A stretch of DNA of 64,000 nt, from the NCBI RefSeq assembly GCF_001468265.1, contig NZ_LNRZ01000013.1, forward strand, positions 1 through 64,000, given 5' to 3'. Of this stretch, positions 53,815-62,724 are shown in pieces. The first letter of the stretch is position 1; each line of letters starts with the position of its first letter. The notes beneath the pieces are model-generated. The model saw only the letters and a program-made list of their open reading frames with translations. It was not told the origin of the DNA and made no database searches. The stretch comes from Sphingopyxis sp. H050. GTDB lineage: Bacteria > Pseudomonadota > Alphaproteobacteria > Sphingomonadales > Sphingomonadaceae. The position numbers were made by a program, and so were the translations under genes.

Positions 53815-53936
53815 GGGTAGTTTCCCCTCCTGTTATTTGCGAATCCTAGCAGGTTGCTCGAACCGGGCTTTCAAATTGCTGCCACCGGCCTGAGAAGACG
53901 TGCCCGGTTCAGATTCGCGCAATTCTATAAAGACGT

Positions 53937-54548
53937 TCATCTCCGCTCTTTCGGCCCCGACCGCACGCCGCGCCGCTTGCGGCGCATCGAGCTGGAGCGC
54001 GCGGGCGGAACGTCCGCGCTCATTTCCGCACGGCGCCTACGTTCCTCGCGCCCCCATTCGGCGAAAAGCGGACTGATGTGGGTCTGGATCATCACGTCCA
54101 GCTCAAGGTCGGGCATGGCCGCGATCTTGGCTTTGCGATCACGCTCCCATTCGACATCGCTGCGCGGACGTACCTCGCCTTCGTGAACGATCAGTCGGCC
54201 GTCACGAAACATATTGATGTAGGTCAGCAAATAGCCCGCATTGCCGGGGCATTTGCAGCGATCCCAATAGCGGATGAATGCGGCGCGATCCGGTTCGGCG
54301 ATCGCGCGCAGCTCGGCGCGCGCGCGCCACCAGTTTCGAGCCTCGCGATCGCGGTTCGCTTGCTGGTTCTCGACGAATGCTCTGCCGCGCGCGTCGAGCA
54401 ATTCCTCCGGCGTCGGCTGGCTCTCGGCGATCTCGGCGGCGAAGAGCGGGAATTTCTCGCGATCCAGACGCAGGCGGCGTTCCGCCGCCTTCAATTTCCG
54501 GTTCGTCCGCTCATAGGCATAGATTCCGTGGTGTGGAGTGAAGCGCAT
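53937..54548 (-). CDS. Hypothetical plasmid protein
   Basis: A 203-residue protein from the ATG at 54548. The first half is charged and helical (AYERTNRKLKAAERRLRLDREKF), then WWRARAELRAIAEPDRAAFIRYWDRCKCPGN appears in parts, with a CKC pair, and a basic tail. A family of plasmid proteins of this type exists in alphaproteobacteria, but no function is known to me. Confidence 0.65.
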   Translation of the reverse strand: MRFTPHHGIYAYERTNRKLKAAERRLRLDREKFPLFAAEIAESQPTPEELLDARGRAFVENQQANRDREARNWWRARAELRAIAEPDRAAFIRYWDRCKCPGNAGYLLTYINMFRDGRLIVHEGEVRPRSDVEWERDRKAKIAAMPDLELDVMIQTHISPLFAEWGREERRRRAEMSADVPPARSSSMRRKRRGVRSGPKERR

Positions 54549-54642
54549 GGCATTATATCCGACGCAGCGCGGCCACGGTGGGGTGGATACCTCACCGGCT
54601 GCGGTGAAAAAATATGTTGAAGTGACGAAGGGGGCTTGAGAG

Positions 54643-54948
54643 CTAGTCGGGCCGCCAGCGCACGACCAGATCGGCCATTTGATCGCGATACTGATCGCCA
54701 AACGCGTTGATATACACGGCCCCGCCGTGCTGACCGAGAAAGGCGAAGACAGTCGCAATGTCGGCCGCAACATCCCGGTCGACGCCGAACAGGTCGGTCA
54801 CCGGAAAATGGCCCCATTGGTCGCCATCCCACCATGCGAGCAGGAAATTCGCGACACGGGCAGATTGACCCGTGTCCGACCGCGCGACGTCGAGCAGACG
54901 GTTAAGCGCGGATTTCACCTCGGGGTGCGCGAGAATTTCCACATTCAT
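54643..54948 (-). CDS. DUF7673-like small protein
   Basis: A 101-residue protein: SARVANFLLAWWDGDQWGHFP and the following VTDLFGVD are typical of a plasmid-borne family (DUF7673 type from memory). Unknown function. On the same strand and in a run with the two genes on each side. Confidence 0.65.
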   Translation of the reverse strand: MNVEILAHPEVKSALNRLLDVARSDTGQSARVANFLLAWWDGDQWGHFPVTDLFGVDRDVAADIATVFAFLGQHGGAVYINAFGDQYRDQMADLVVRWRPD

Positions 54949-54996
54949 CGGTTCGGCTCCTTCGGTCGGTGTATCAAGAAAATCGAATGTCGTCAG

Positions 54997-55350
54997 TCAC
55001 CGGGCCTGATCGTGTTTCGAGGCGCGCGCGAGTTCATGAAAACGCCAAGCGACATTTTCCGCGAGCACTGCGAGCCGGGGAAGGTCGCAACTCTGAATCT
55101 CTTCCTCGATGCTGATCCGGCGGAGGCTTTCCGCTCGCTGCGCGTCTGCGTCGGTCGGCGCCGCCATCGGCGCTGACGGTGCCGCAATCATTGAAAACCG
55201 CGCCCACTGTTGGGTGAGCCATGCAATCAGGCCCGGCTTGTCGGTCGGAACGTCGATCTGTTCCCAGGTCCCGCCGTTCGCGCGGACCAAGCCCGCTGCG
55301 TCGCTTTGATTTCCCGTCCATTCGCCAGTGCTGGTCAGATAGAGTCGCAT
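54997..55350 (-). CDS. Hypothetical protein
   Basis: A 117-residue protein starting MRLYLTSTGEWTGNQSDAAG with VPTDKPGLIAWLTQQWARF in the middle and a helical basic end. It appears in a run of plasmid genes and is 27 bp from the DUF2493 gene. No family recognised. Confidence 0.6.
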   Translation of the reverse strand: MRLYLTSTGEWTGNQSDAAGLVRANGGTWEQIDVPTDKPGLIAWLTQQWARFSMIAAPSAPMAAPTDADAQRAESLRRISIEEEIQSCDLPRLAVLAENVAWRFHELARASKHDQAR

Positions 55351-55377
55351 CGTAATTCTCCCGATGGGCGAAAGCGA

Positions 55378-56346
55378 TCAGGCGTGAGCCTGATCGCGGA
55401 TCGCAAAATCTGCATGTTTGAAGATGGTGAGCGGGACGCCAGCGGCGCGAAGATTCTGCGAGAGATTGATCTGGATGCCGCTGCCTTCGCAAATGACCGC
55501 TTCAACGGGAAGCAACCGCTGAATGGAACGATTGCGCTCGAACGCGGCGCGGTTCCCAAGCCGACGGTTAAGCCCAAAGGCGACAAGCGGCACCCCGCGC
55601 GCGGCGGCCCATGCCGCGCCGATGGCGTCGGCGCCCTTGTGCTGCCCGGTCGTGACAAGCGTCATTGCGGGAATGCGGGCCTTGATGGTGTCGAGGCGGT
55701 CCCAAATCGCCTGATGTTCGGTCCAGTCCTGACCACCCGACAAAACAACAACCGGACCGGTCGGGGCGTGTGCTTCCCGCTTTTCCGCTGCGCGCGCCGC
55801 GAGATAGTCGCGCGCGTCGATCTGCGAAGCGGTGAGCGTGCGGCTCGTCCGGCTGCCGGTAGTCGCGGACCAAGGTCGGCCGCATTCGACGCGGTAAATC
55901 TCGGCCGCATGGTCGCGCATCATTTCGATCGCCGCGACGGCTTCGTGCAGGGACTGGCAAAGACGCTGCGTTTCCTCGACCTTCACCGCATGGATTTCGG
56001 AAGGGTCCATGACGCGGGCCAGCTCGCCAAGTTCGCGCGCGGCGTCATCCTCTTGCCGCGAAAGTTGCTGCGCCACCTTGTGGAAGCTGTTGACGATCCC
56101 CCAAGCGATACGAGGTGCGACAAGTGCAAGGCGCGTATCGGCAAAGAGGTTGAAAATCTCGCCGGTTACGTGGGCCGCAACGGCGCGCGCTGCGTCGGCG
56201 TCGGGCAAGTCGTCGGCCGTCGGTTCGTCGTGGATGGAAAGCTGGCTGGCGGCAATTTCGCTGGTGAAAGCGCCCGCGAAGGCGTCGGCGCTGGTGAGGC
56301 TGGCATAATGTTCTGCGAGGTCGGCAAAGTTATCGAAGCGGGCCAT
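55378..56346 (-). CDS. DUF2493 domain protein
   Basis: A 322-residue protein from the ATG at 56346. The N-terminal half is helical. The C-terminal half (about 200-322) has the DUF2493/YspA-type Rossmann fold: VVVLSGGQDWTEHQAI, TTGQHKGADAIGAAWA, and PLTIFKHADFAI. The domain is of the SLOG kind, thought to bind a nucleotide ligand. Frequent on sphingomonad and rhizobial plasmids. Confidence 0.85.
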   Translation of the reverse strand: MARFDNFADLAEHYASLTSADAFAGAFTSEIAASQLSIHDEPTADDLPDADAARAVAAHVTGEIFNLFADTRLALVAPRIAWGIVNSFHKVAQQLSRQEDDAARELGELARVMDPSEIHAVKVEETQRLCQSLHEAVAAIEMMRDHAAEIYRVECGRPWSATTGSRTSRTLTASQIDARDYLAARAAEKREAHAPTGPVVVLSGGQDWTEHQAIWDRLDTIKARIPAMTLVTTGQHKGADAIGAAWAAARGVPLVAFGLNRRLGNRAAFERNRSIQRLLPVEAVICEGSGIQINLSQNLRAAGVPLTIFKHADFAIRDQAHA

Positions 56347-56459
56347 GATGAAATTTCCTGTTCGCCGCTTCGGAAAATGGATAAGCATCGAAGCGGACAT
56401 TGACCAATGTTCAGCCATGAGAGGCCGGAAGAGCTAGACCCTCTCCCGGCCTCCTTTAT

Positions 56460-56957
56460 TCAGGCGGTCGCCTTGTCGGCGGTTTCACCCCCCTTCCCTG
56501 CTGCGCCCTTGCCCTTGCCGCTCTGCGGCGCGTCGGGCGCGGTGCTGTCACCGAGACCTTCCTGCGGGGCGGCTTCATTGTCGCCGCCTTCGCCCATCGG
56601 GGGCAGTTCGGTTTGCCCAGCGGGCATGTCCTGCCGCGCGCGGCGGCGCGTCCATGCGACCGCAAAACCTCCCTTGCCGTCACCGAACAGAGCAATGTCC
56701 ATCGGCCGCGACATGCTCGGATCGTCGATGCGGCCCTGATAGAAGACCTCGCCGCTCGAACGGATGACTTGCTCGAACACCGCGCCGATCTTGATCCAGG
56801 TCCGCGCGTTGGTGAGTGCCATTACCTCGAATTTGGGAGCCTTCGGGTTGTCGCTGACGAAGCGGCGCAAACCGATGGTGTTGGAAAAGGCGAGCGTATC
56901 GATCTTGCCGATATAGCCGCCATTGTCCGCCGGATTGAGAAAACCAATATTCGCCAT
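56460..56957 (-). CDS. DUF736 protein
   Basis: A 165-residue protein: MANIGFLNPADNGGYIGKID and GAVFEQVIRSSGEVFYQGRI, followed by MDIALFGDGKGGFAVAW, are the DUF736 blocks. A Gln/Gly/Glu-rich tail follows. DUF736 is a plasmid marker in alphaproteobacteria of unknown role. A second copy of the structured RNA motif lies about 300 nt upstream. Confidence 0.93.
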   Translation of the reverse strand: MANIGFLNPADNGGYIGKIDTLAFSNTIGLRRFVSDNPKAPKFEVMALTNARTWIKIGAVFEQVIRSSGEVFYQGRIDDPSMSRPMDIALFGDGKGGFAVAWTRRRARQDMPAGQTELPPMGEGGDNEAAPQEGLGDSTAPDAPQSGKGKGAAGKGGETADKATA

Positions 56958-57874
56958 GTCTGTTACTCCAGATATTAGGGCAATGCCCCCGTTGATGAAG
57001 TCAAAGCGGCGTTGCCGTCTTGACCATTACTTAATAGCGGCGGCGTCAAATCCGGTCTATCGCATTGTTTTCTTGACGAAATTCCGATCCTCTTTGGTGA
57101 GCCGGAGCATCAAACAGACGCGCGGTAGCGCGGCCAACGAAGATCTCCCGGCCCGACCAGGGCCGGTTCCATATCGGTCGGGGAAAGCGATGCGATGCCC
57201 TCACCTGTCCATCCCCTTCGGAGCCGCCGTCGCAGGCCCCAAGAAGCAGACGGGGGATAGCGCGGGGCAAGCTGAAAAACGGAAGGTTCCGACGCGCAGC
57301 GGTGGAAAGCCGTAGGCCCGAAGGGCCGGTTTTCTGCTTGAGCGCCCGCAGGGCGCGTCCCCGCGTGCCGCCGGATGCGACGCCGGGAGCCTGAAAGGCG
57401 GCGTAGAAGGGAGAGGGGCAGGTTTGCGCGCACCCCGGCGCCTCGGCACGCGATTAGCGTGGCGAGGCCTCGAGAATGACGGCGGGCGCCAAAGGGCGGC
57501 CGACCATCTTCCCATGCCCCTGATCGTTACCCGAAGGGACGAGACCCGCAGGGGCTCGGCGAGCTTGGTCGCGATCGCAGAATCGCGGCCTTAGCGAGTA
57601 GAGCAGGTTGCCGATCGGCGTATGCCGCTCGGTGGCCCGCCTTTCCGTGCTCCAATTCTCGGATCAACCCCCTCCCCCAATCCATCAGCCGCAGAATCCC
57701 GCACTTTCCGGACGAAATGTCGGGGGATATTCGCGCCAGCGAGACTTCGGCGGAGCCGTATTATTGACGTCAGACACACCCCCCTTTCTGGGTATAGCGC
57801 GACAGCGAAAAGTCTGATTTCATTGACCTCGGTCGTTCGAGGCCCTCGCCGGACCGCGACCGAACAACAGCAGG
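56958..57874. other. Long non-coding stretch
   Basis: About 900 bp without a supported gene. It contains RNA motif copy 2 (57262-57364) and the 5' regions of the DUF736 gene (minus) and the duplicated module (plus). Short frames here are rich in Arg and Pro and look like non-coding reading frames of GC-rich sequence. Confidence 0.6.
57262..57364 (-). ncRNA. Structured RNA motif (copy 2)
   Basis: Minus-strand counterpart of the motif upstream of ssb: outer stem GCGGGG/CCCCGC, hairpin GCGCCC..GGGCGC, linker TCAAGCAGAAAACCGG, hairpin CCC..GGG, linker CCTACGG, hairpin CGC..GCG, and CCGTTTTTCAGCTTGC. Arms differ from copy 1 but pair in the same places. It is about 300 nt upstream of the DUF736 start, with no gene between them. 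Confidence 0.65.
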
Positions 57875-58417
57875 ATGAAGACGATGATCGTGACAACGAG
57901 CTTGTCGCGCCGGGGCCTTGTGCGCGCCGGCGGAGGACTTTTGCTGACCGGCATATTGCCGATCGACGACAATGTGAGCGATTGGGGGCGCAGCCTGCAG
58001 GGCCGCGGCGCGGATCGCTTCGAGCGTGCACAAGAATTCTACCAGGGCGTAGCCGCGGGACTTTATCGGGATCCGCGCGACCTTCTCTATCAGGCGGGGA
58101 TCGTGGCGCAGCTCGGCATCGGCGCATATTTGCTCGATCTTGGCGCTTCGGACGATTGGTGCCGGCAGCGGATCGGCCTCTTCGTCGACAAGGCATTGGC
58201 GATTGCGAACGGGGCAGGTTTGGATCATCGTCAGCCCGACATGCTCGAACTGGCCCGGCTGCTCTCACCCTATGGGCAATGGCGCGGGCCTTTTGCGGCC
58301 GATCTGCCGATGACCGCGGCGATCGACGAGCTTCGCGTGTCGGCGACACTAAATGACTTGCTTGCGAAGGTGCGGCGCCGGCTCGCCGGCGAGCGCATCG
58401 AAGCGCGCGCACGATGA
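57875..58417 (+). CDS. TAT-like exported protein, module copy 1 (gene A1)
   Basis: A 180-residue protein. The N-terminus SLSRRGLVRAGGGLLLTG has a twin-arginine-like signal. The mature part is helical with DLLYQAGIVAQLGIGAYLL, CRQRIGLFVDKALAIANGAG and LLSPYGQWRGP, all shared with the second copy at 58838. The stop overlaps gene B1 (ATGA), so A and B are coupled. No known family. Confidence 0.8.
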   Translation: MKTMIVTTSLSRRGLVRAGGGLLLTGILPIDDNVSDWGRSLQGRGADRFERAQEFYQGVAAGLYRDPRDLLYQAGIVAQLGIGAYLLDLGASDDWCRQRIGLFVDKALAIANGAGLDHRQPDMLELARLLSPYGQWRGPFAADLPMTAAIDELRVSATLNDLLAKVRRRLAGERIEARAR

Positions 58418-58701
58418 AATGGCATCATCACTTGTCGCGCGCTTATTGGCTCCGGATCCGCGCGAAGCGCTATCCGCATTATGCTCGTCGGCTCGGCGCT
58501 GATCCGCCGGTCCTCGATCAACTGGATCTGGCGATGGACCTGTTGTGGCCCTTCGCGCGGCGCGTGTTCCTCATGCACCGCGTCGATGATCTGTCCTATG
58601 GAGCGATTGCGACCGCGGTCGACGTCGACGTGGCGACGATCGAACGCTGTATCGCCGATGCGCTGTGGTCGGTCAGAATGGTTCGCCGGGAGTTCGAGTG
58701 A
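58414..58701 (+). CDS. Sigma-70 region 4-like protein, module copy 1 (gene B1)
   Basis: A 95-residue cytosolic protein. The centre LDLAMDLLWPFARRVFLMHRVDDLSYGAIATAVDVDVATIERCIADAL has the helix-turn-helix of sigma region 4: positions rich in R-x-V-F-x-x, a D-L-S-Y/G-x-I-A segment and a recognition helix. It lacks region 2, so it is not a full sigma factor; it could be a DNA-binding partner or anti-sigma target. Coupled to A1. Confidence 0.75.
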   Translation: MKWHHHLSRAYWLRIRAKRYPHYARRLGADPPVLDQLDLAMDLLWPFARRVFLMHRVDDLSYGAIATAVDVDVATIERCIADALWSVRMVRREFE

Positions 58702-58716
58702 GCCCGCGGAACCGCT

Positions 58717-58760
58717 GTAACGTGAGCCTCATGTTACCCCCCATTTATTGGAATACCAAT
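58717..58760. promoter_or_regulatory. Palindromes between the two module copies
   Basis: GTAACGTGAG/CTCATGTTAC (58717-58737, one mismatch) and ATTGG AATA CCAAT (58747-58760) lie between B1 and A2. They could be operators for B-type proteins, or part of the upstream region of A2. Confidence 0.45.
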
Positions 58761-58837
58761 TTACAGGGGGTGACTTAACCACCGTGAACCTGATCCTTTC
58801 CGCGTGCGCGACCCGCGCACAATTCGGGGGACGTCAG

Positions 58838-59344
58838 ATGGAACGCCGGACCTTCATTGGCGGATTGAACGCGGCCGCGGGGATCGTCGGCGTGGGCTAT
58901 CTTGGCGCTTCACCGATTTCCCCCGGCAACGAACAATACGAGGATGCGCAGTGGCGGCTGCAGAACGCGCGAGCGTTTTTCCCGAAGGGAGAAATCGTGC
59001 GCGCGGGCGACCTGCTCTATCAATTGGGCATTGTATCGCAGCTCGCCCTGACGGCATGCGTCATTGCTGAAGGATGGACGGACGACGATTGTCGCCGGAG
59101 GATTGGACTGGACGTCGGCAAAGCCCTCTTCTTTGCGAAGGCTGCCGGACTGCAATTCGATTCCGATCGCTTCGCGCGCCTCGTCCCGCTTTTGTCGCCC
59201 TACGGACGATGGCGATCGCCGCCAACGAGCGGTCGCATCCAAGTCGGGACGATCGACCCCGGCGCGAAAGCCGCGGTCTCCGAGCTGCTGGTATCGGTAC
59301 AGTCGCACCTGGTCGGCGCCGACGGCGAGGGAGGTGATCGATGA
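58838..59344 (+). CDS. TAT-like exported protein, module copy 2 (gene A2)
   Basis: A 168-residue protein from the ATG at 58838 with GGGGGACG upstream. The N-terminus ERRTFIGGLNAAAGIVGVGYLG again resembles a twin-arginine signal. The blocks DLLYQLGIVSQLALTACVI, CRRRIGLDVGKALFFAKAAG and LLSPYGRWRSP match A1. It overlaps B2 (ATGATG). Confidence 0.8.
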   Translation: MERRTFIGGLNAAAGIVGVGYLGASPISPGNEQYEDAQWRLQNARAFFPKGEIVRAGDLLYQLGIVSQLALTACVIAEGWTDDDCRRRIGLDVGKALFFAKAAGLQFDSDRFARLVPLLSPYGRWRSPPTSGRIQVGTIDPGAKAAVSELLVSVQSHLVGADGEGGDR

Positions 59345-59640
59345 TGTGGCATCATCGCATCGCGCGGAACTATTGGCTGCATGTCCGATTGCGACATTAC
59401 CCGGCGTTTGCGCAGAGTATCGGCCCAGCCCCGGAACTCCGCGAGCAAGTGAAGCTCGGGATCCAGCTCGTTTGGCCGTTAGCGCGGTCCGTCTTTCTCC
59501 TGAATTGCGTACACGATTTGAGTTATCGCCAGATAGCGACATGCGTCGGGGTCGATGTCCGCACCGTCGAGTTGTGCCTCGCCGATGCACTGATTTCGAT
59601 GTGGATGATCTGTGACGAGTTTGGCGAAACGCCCTGCTGA
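59341..59640 (+). CDS. Sigma-70 region 4-like protein, module copy 2 (gene B2)
   Basis: A 99-residue protein with the same plan as B1: MMWHHRIARNYWLHVRLRHYP, LVWPLARSVFLLNCVHDLSY and IATCVGVDVRTVELCLADAL. The DNA-binding HTH is preserved while the C-terminus differs (CDEFGETPC). The B proteins probably recognise related or distinct promoters. The pair is clearly a tandem duplicate. Confidence 0.78.
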   Translation: MMWHHRIARNYWLHVRLRHYPAFAQSIGPAPELREQVKLGIQLVWPLARSVFLLNCVHDLSYRQIATCVGVDVRTVELCLADALISMWMICDEFGETPC

Positions 59641-59760
59641 TCTCGCACGATGGGCTACGTGATCGCGCCGCATCGCATGCCCCTTCACGGCCTGTATTAC
59701 AATCTTGCCTCATCCTCAAATTTGTCTTACGCAAGATGGCTTAGTCATCGGGAGATGCGC

Positions 59761-60354
59761 ATGAGGATCTTTAACGTGCGATTGTCGCGCGAGGAAGAAG
59801 CTGAGCTGGCGGCCGCGGCGAAGAAGTCGGGTCGTAGCAAGTCGGAGATCGCGCGCGATGCGATTTCCGCGCATCTGAAGTCGATGGCCGATGATGAGCG
59901 GCGCTGGGAAACGCTTCATGACGATTGGAGCGAATATGGGTCCGCAGTCCAGGACGCCTATGAATCCCTTGTCGGCCAACAGATTGCCAAGCTCGAGGCG
60001 GTTCGCAAAGCGTTCGAGTCACGCCTCGTCGAGATAGGGAATCTGGATTGGGAAAAGGCGATTGAGCCGGTTTACGAGGTTTTTCGGCGCAAGGTGATCG
60101 AGAAGTCAGTCATCGCATATGCCCCGAATCCCTACATTGGGGGACGAGATCCCAAAGAGCCAGAGATGGGCGCCGTGATCGGGTTTGCGGCCGACGACAC
60201 CCATGACCTTGTGATCCCGCTTGAGCAGGCATTCTATGACTATTGCCACGCCTCAGGCTGGGATGCCTTCAACGAAATTCCAGCAGTCTATGCGCGAGCG
60301 CGGGCGCGCCTCGAGGCGGAAGATAAGGATCGACAGCGATCGAGTGCGAATTAG
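59761..60354 (+). CDS. Ribbon-helix-helix domain protein with C-terminal domain of unknown function
   Basis: A 197-residue protein. ATG at 59761 (GGAG before it) is preferred to 59755. The N-terminus MRIFNVRLSREEEAELAAAA, KKSGRSKSEIARDAISAHL is a CopG-like RHH. About 150 further residues contain YAPNPYIGGRDPKEPEM and a Tyr/Asp-rich segment but match no domain known to me. The RHH gene may repress its own promoter. Confidence 0.75.
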   Translation: MRIFNVRLSREEEAELAAAAKKSGRSKSEIARDAISAHLKSMADDERRWETLHDDWSEYGSAVQDAYESLVGQQIAKLEAVRKAFESRLVEIGNLDWEKAIEPVYEVFRRKVIEKSVIAYAPNPYIGGRDPKEPEMGAVIGFAADDTHDLVIPLEQAFYDYCHASGWDAFNEIPAVYARARARLEAEDKDRQRSSAN

Positions 60355-60430
60355 GGATTCGCAGATGCGATCCAGTTGATAATATGCCGATCTTCAGTTC
60401 GTGTTCGGCAAAGAAACGAGGAAAATTTTT

Positions 60431-60931
60431 ATGGCGCTGCAGGATCTATGGCTGGAAGGCATCGATGTCGATGCGGCGCTGTACGATGTTCGTGATGACG
60501 ATACGCAGGCGTGGGAAGTGCGTGCGCTTGCGGGCGCGAGCATTGGTATCGATCCGATCGCGGGGCTGCGCGCCGTCATCGAGCTCAGTACCGCTCTGGA
60601 GCGCATCGTTCGCGGCGAAGATGAGGGCAAGACGCAACTTGCCAGCATCCTCGGCCGCGCCGGCGACGACTATCAGCGGTGCCTATGGTACACGGTCGCG
60701 GGCCGCGATCCGCTCGCGGTCGCGACGTCGTTCGGCGAGCTCGAGAAGTTGATGGCTGCTCGCGCGATGCTCTGGGTCGAGGCCGACGATCGCGGTCTTA
60801 CGCCGGCGAAGTCGGACAATCCCTATTGGTCGACAGCGCCGGAGGGGCCGCGAGCGTCCTTCAGCGAGCGTTTCGAGCTCGGCGCCCATTGGACCCCATT
60901 TCTGCCTTCTGAATTGCTCCCGGAGGACTGA
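60431..60931 (+). CDS. Hypothetical protein
   Basis: A 166-residue soluble protein from the ATG at 60431 (GAGGAAAA before it). A longer GTG start at 60401 exists. Acidic, with ALYDVRDDDTQAWEVRALAG. It precedes the DUF1173 gene by 2 nt and is probably co-transcribed with it. Confidence 0.65.
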   Translation: MALQDLWLEGIDVDAALYDVRDDDTQAWEVRALAGASIGIDPIAGLRAVIELSTALERIVRGEDEGKTQLASILGRAGDDYQRCLWYTVAGRDPLAVATSFGELEKLMAARAMLWVEADDRGLTPAKSDNPYWSTAPEGPRASFSERFELGAHWTPFLPSELLPED

Positions 60932-60933
60932 CC

Positions 60934-62163
60934 ATGCAGCGCTACTATGTTCTCGACCGGGAAATGGCCGCAGGCGAAGACGGGTTCGAGGCGATGGTGG
61001 CGCGAGCCTATACGCTCAAGCAGGCAGTGCGCTGCCTCTGCCGGCGCGACATCGCGCTCGATCTCTATATCGCCCATCGACATGGCGGGCATGTGCTGTC
61101 GCGCTGGCCCGGGACGGGCCCGCGGCACGCACCACACTGCGATCATTATGAGGCGCCCGATCATCTGACGGGGCTCGGCCAGGTTCTCGGCAGCGCGATC
61201 GTCGACGACATCGACAATGGCGTGACGACGCTCAAGTTCGGTTTCCCGCTGTCCAAAGGGCCAGCGCGCGCGGCGCCGGCGTCGTTCACGAACGACAAGC
61301 CTGACGTGAAGGCCACGGGCCAGCGACTGTCGATGCGCGGTATGCTGCATTTCCTTTGGGATCGGGCGCAGCTCACGCACTGGCATCCTCGGATGGCGGG
61401 CAAGCGCAACTGGTACATCGTTCGCCGGCAGCTCCTGAATGCGGCGCTCGGCTGCAAGGTGCGCGGCGATCCTCTCGCGCAGCGGCTTTTCGTGCCCGAG
61501 ACATTCCGTCTTGATGACAAGGACGCGATCGCGGGCCGTCAGGACGCGGAGCTAGCCATTGCGCGATCGGAGCCCGGCAGGATTATGATCCTGATCGGCG
61601 AGATCCGTTCGATCGAGAGCGCGCGCTATGGCGAAAAGATCCTGATCAAGCATATGCCCCAGCGGCCGTTCCTCATGGATGCCGATATGGCGCGCCGCTT
61701 CCATAAGCGGTTCGCGGCGGAAGAGGAGCTTTGGCGGTCCGACGATCGCGACGGCAGTTTGATCCTGGCCGCGAGCTTTTCGATGGGGGCGTCGGGCCTC
61801 GCGCAAATATTCGAGATGTCGGTGATGCCCGTTACTCGCGAATGGATCCCCTATGAGGGGCTCGAGGAGCGGATGTTGGTCACCCAAGCGATCGAAGAGA
61901 AGCGCCATTTCGTGAAGGGGATGCGGGTCAATCTCGGTCTCGAGATGCCGATCGCGAGCTTGACGCTTACCGACACCGGCGGAGAAGCCACGGCGGTATA
62001 TCTCGCGCATAATCTGCCCGAGCCTCGATATGACGAAGCGCTCGAGCAGCTCATGCGGACGCAAGGCGTCCAGCATGTGACGTGGCGGCCCGGTGACCGG
62101 CTGCAGTCAGCGCAGAGCGGTACAACTCCAATTATGGTGGCGGGCACCTCGACCGCACACTGA
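60934..62163 (+). CDS. DUF1173 domain protein
   Basis: A 409-residue protein matching the DUF1173 order: CRRDIALDLYIAHRHGGHVLSRWPGTGPRHAPHC near the start, MLHFLWDRAQLTHWHP and KRNWYIVRRQL in the middle, and a C-terminal half ending GVQHVTWRPGD. The first part has CLCRRD...HAPHCDHY cysteines and histidines that may bind metal. Common on alphaproteobacterial integrative elements; function unknown. Confidence 0.92.
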   Translation: MQRYYVLDREMAAGEDGFEAMVARAYTLKQAVRCLCRRDIALDLYIAHRHGGHVLSRWPGTGPRHAPHCDHYEAPDHLTGLGQVLGSAIVDDIDNGVTTLKFGFPLSKGPARAAPASFTNDKPDVKATGQRLSMRGMLHFLWDRAQLTHWHPRMAGKRNWYIVRRQLLNAALGCKVRGDPLAQRLFVPETFRLDDKDAIAGRQDAELAIARSEPGRIMILIGEIRSIESARYGEKILIKHMPQRPFLMDADMARRFHKRFAAEEELWRSDDRDGSLILAASFSMGASGLAQIFEMSVMPVTREWIPYEGLEERMLVTQAIEEKRHFVKGMRVNLGLEMPIASLTLTDTGGEATAVYLAHNLPEPRYDEALEQLMRTQGVQHVTWRPGDRLQSAQSGTTPIMVAGTSTAH

Positions 62164-62181
62164 GGCACATTTGGAGCGTCT

Positions 62182-62724
62182 ATGACGATAGTCGACAAGA
62201 TGACGGCCGCGGAGCGGCTTATTCTGACCGCGGTCGATATGCTCGGGCGGAAGGATGATCCGCTTGCGGTTCATGTCGTGGCATCTTCTGCACTGAGCCT
62301 GCTTCGGGAGCTCGTCGCATCTCAGGGCAATGACTATGTGTCTCAGGTCATCAAGGAAGGCGTCTATCGGTCAGCGCTGGCAAAGATCCAAGGCGCCCCA
62401 GCGGGAATGCCAGACTCCGACATTCTCGAGGCTATTGTCAATTCGGTCGCGGAAGGTATCGAATCGGGCGCGGTGAAGTCCGCGGGGGATATCGTCATCG
62501 TGGCATCGAAGAAGACTGTCTGGTCTTATCTCGACTATATCTTCAAGCCGTACAATTTCCTGAAACATGCCGATCGGGACCCCTTGGCCACATTGGATGA
62601 GGCCGATTTCGATCCCGAAGGCGCGCTGGCTCATGCGATGACGGCATATCTAATGGCGCGCGGGGACGGCGAGCTCCCGGAACCGTTTACGGTGTTCCTG
62701 AAGAAGCAGGGGATTCTGGTGTAG
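62182..62724 (+). CDS. Hypothetical protein
   Basis: A 180-residue protein, MTIVDKMTAAERLILTAVDML..., helical in the first half, with SYLDYIFKPYNFLKHADRDPLA and a C-terminal GELPEPFTVFLKK. No family recognised. It overlaps the minus-strand DUF2829-like gene by 38 bp at its 3' end. Confidence 0.65.
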   Translation: MTIVDKMTAAERLILTAVDMLGRKDDPLAVHVVASSALSLLRELVASQGNDYVSQVIKEGVYRSALAKIQGAPAGMPDSDILEAIVNSVAEGIESGAVKSAGDIVIVASKKTVWSYLDYIFKPYNFLKHADRDPLATLDEADFDPEGALAHAMTAYLMARGDGELPEPFTVFLKKQGILV

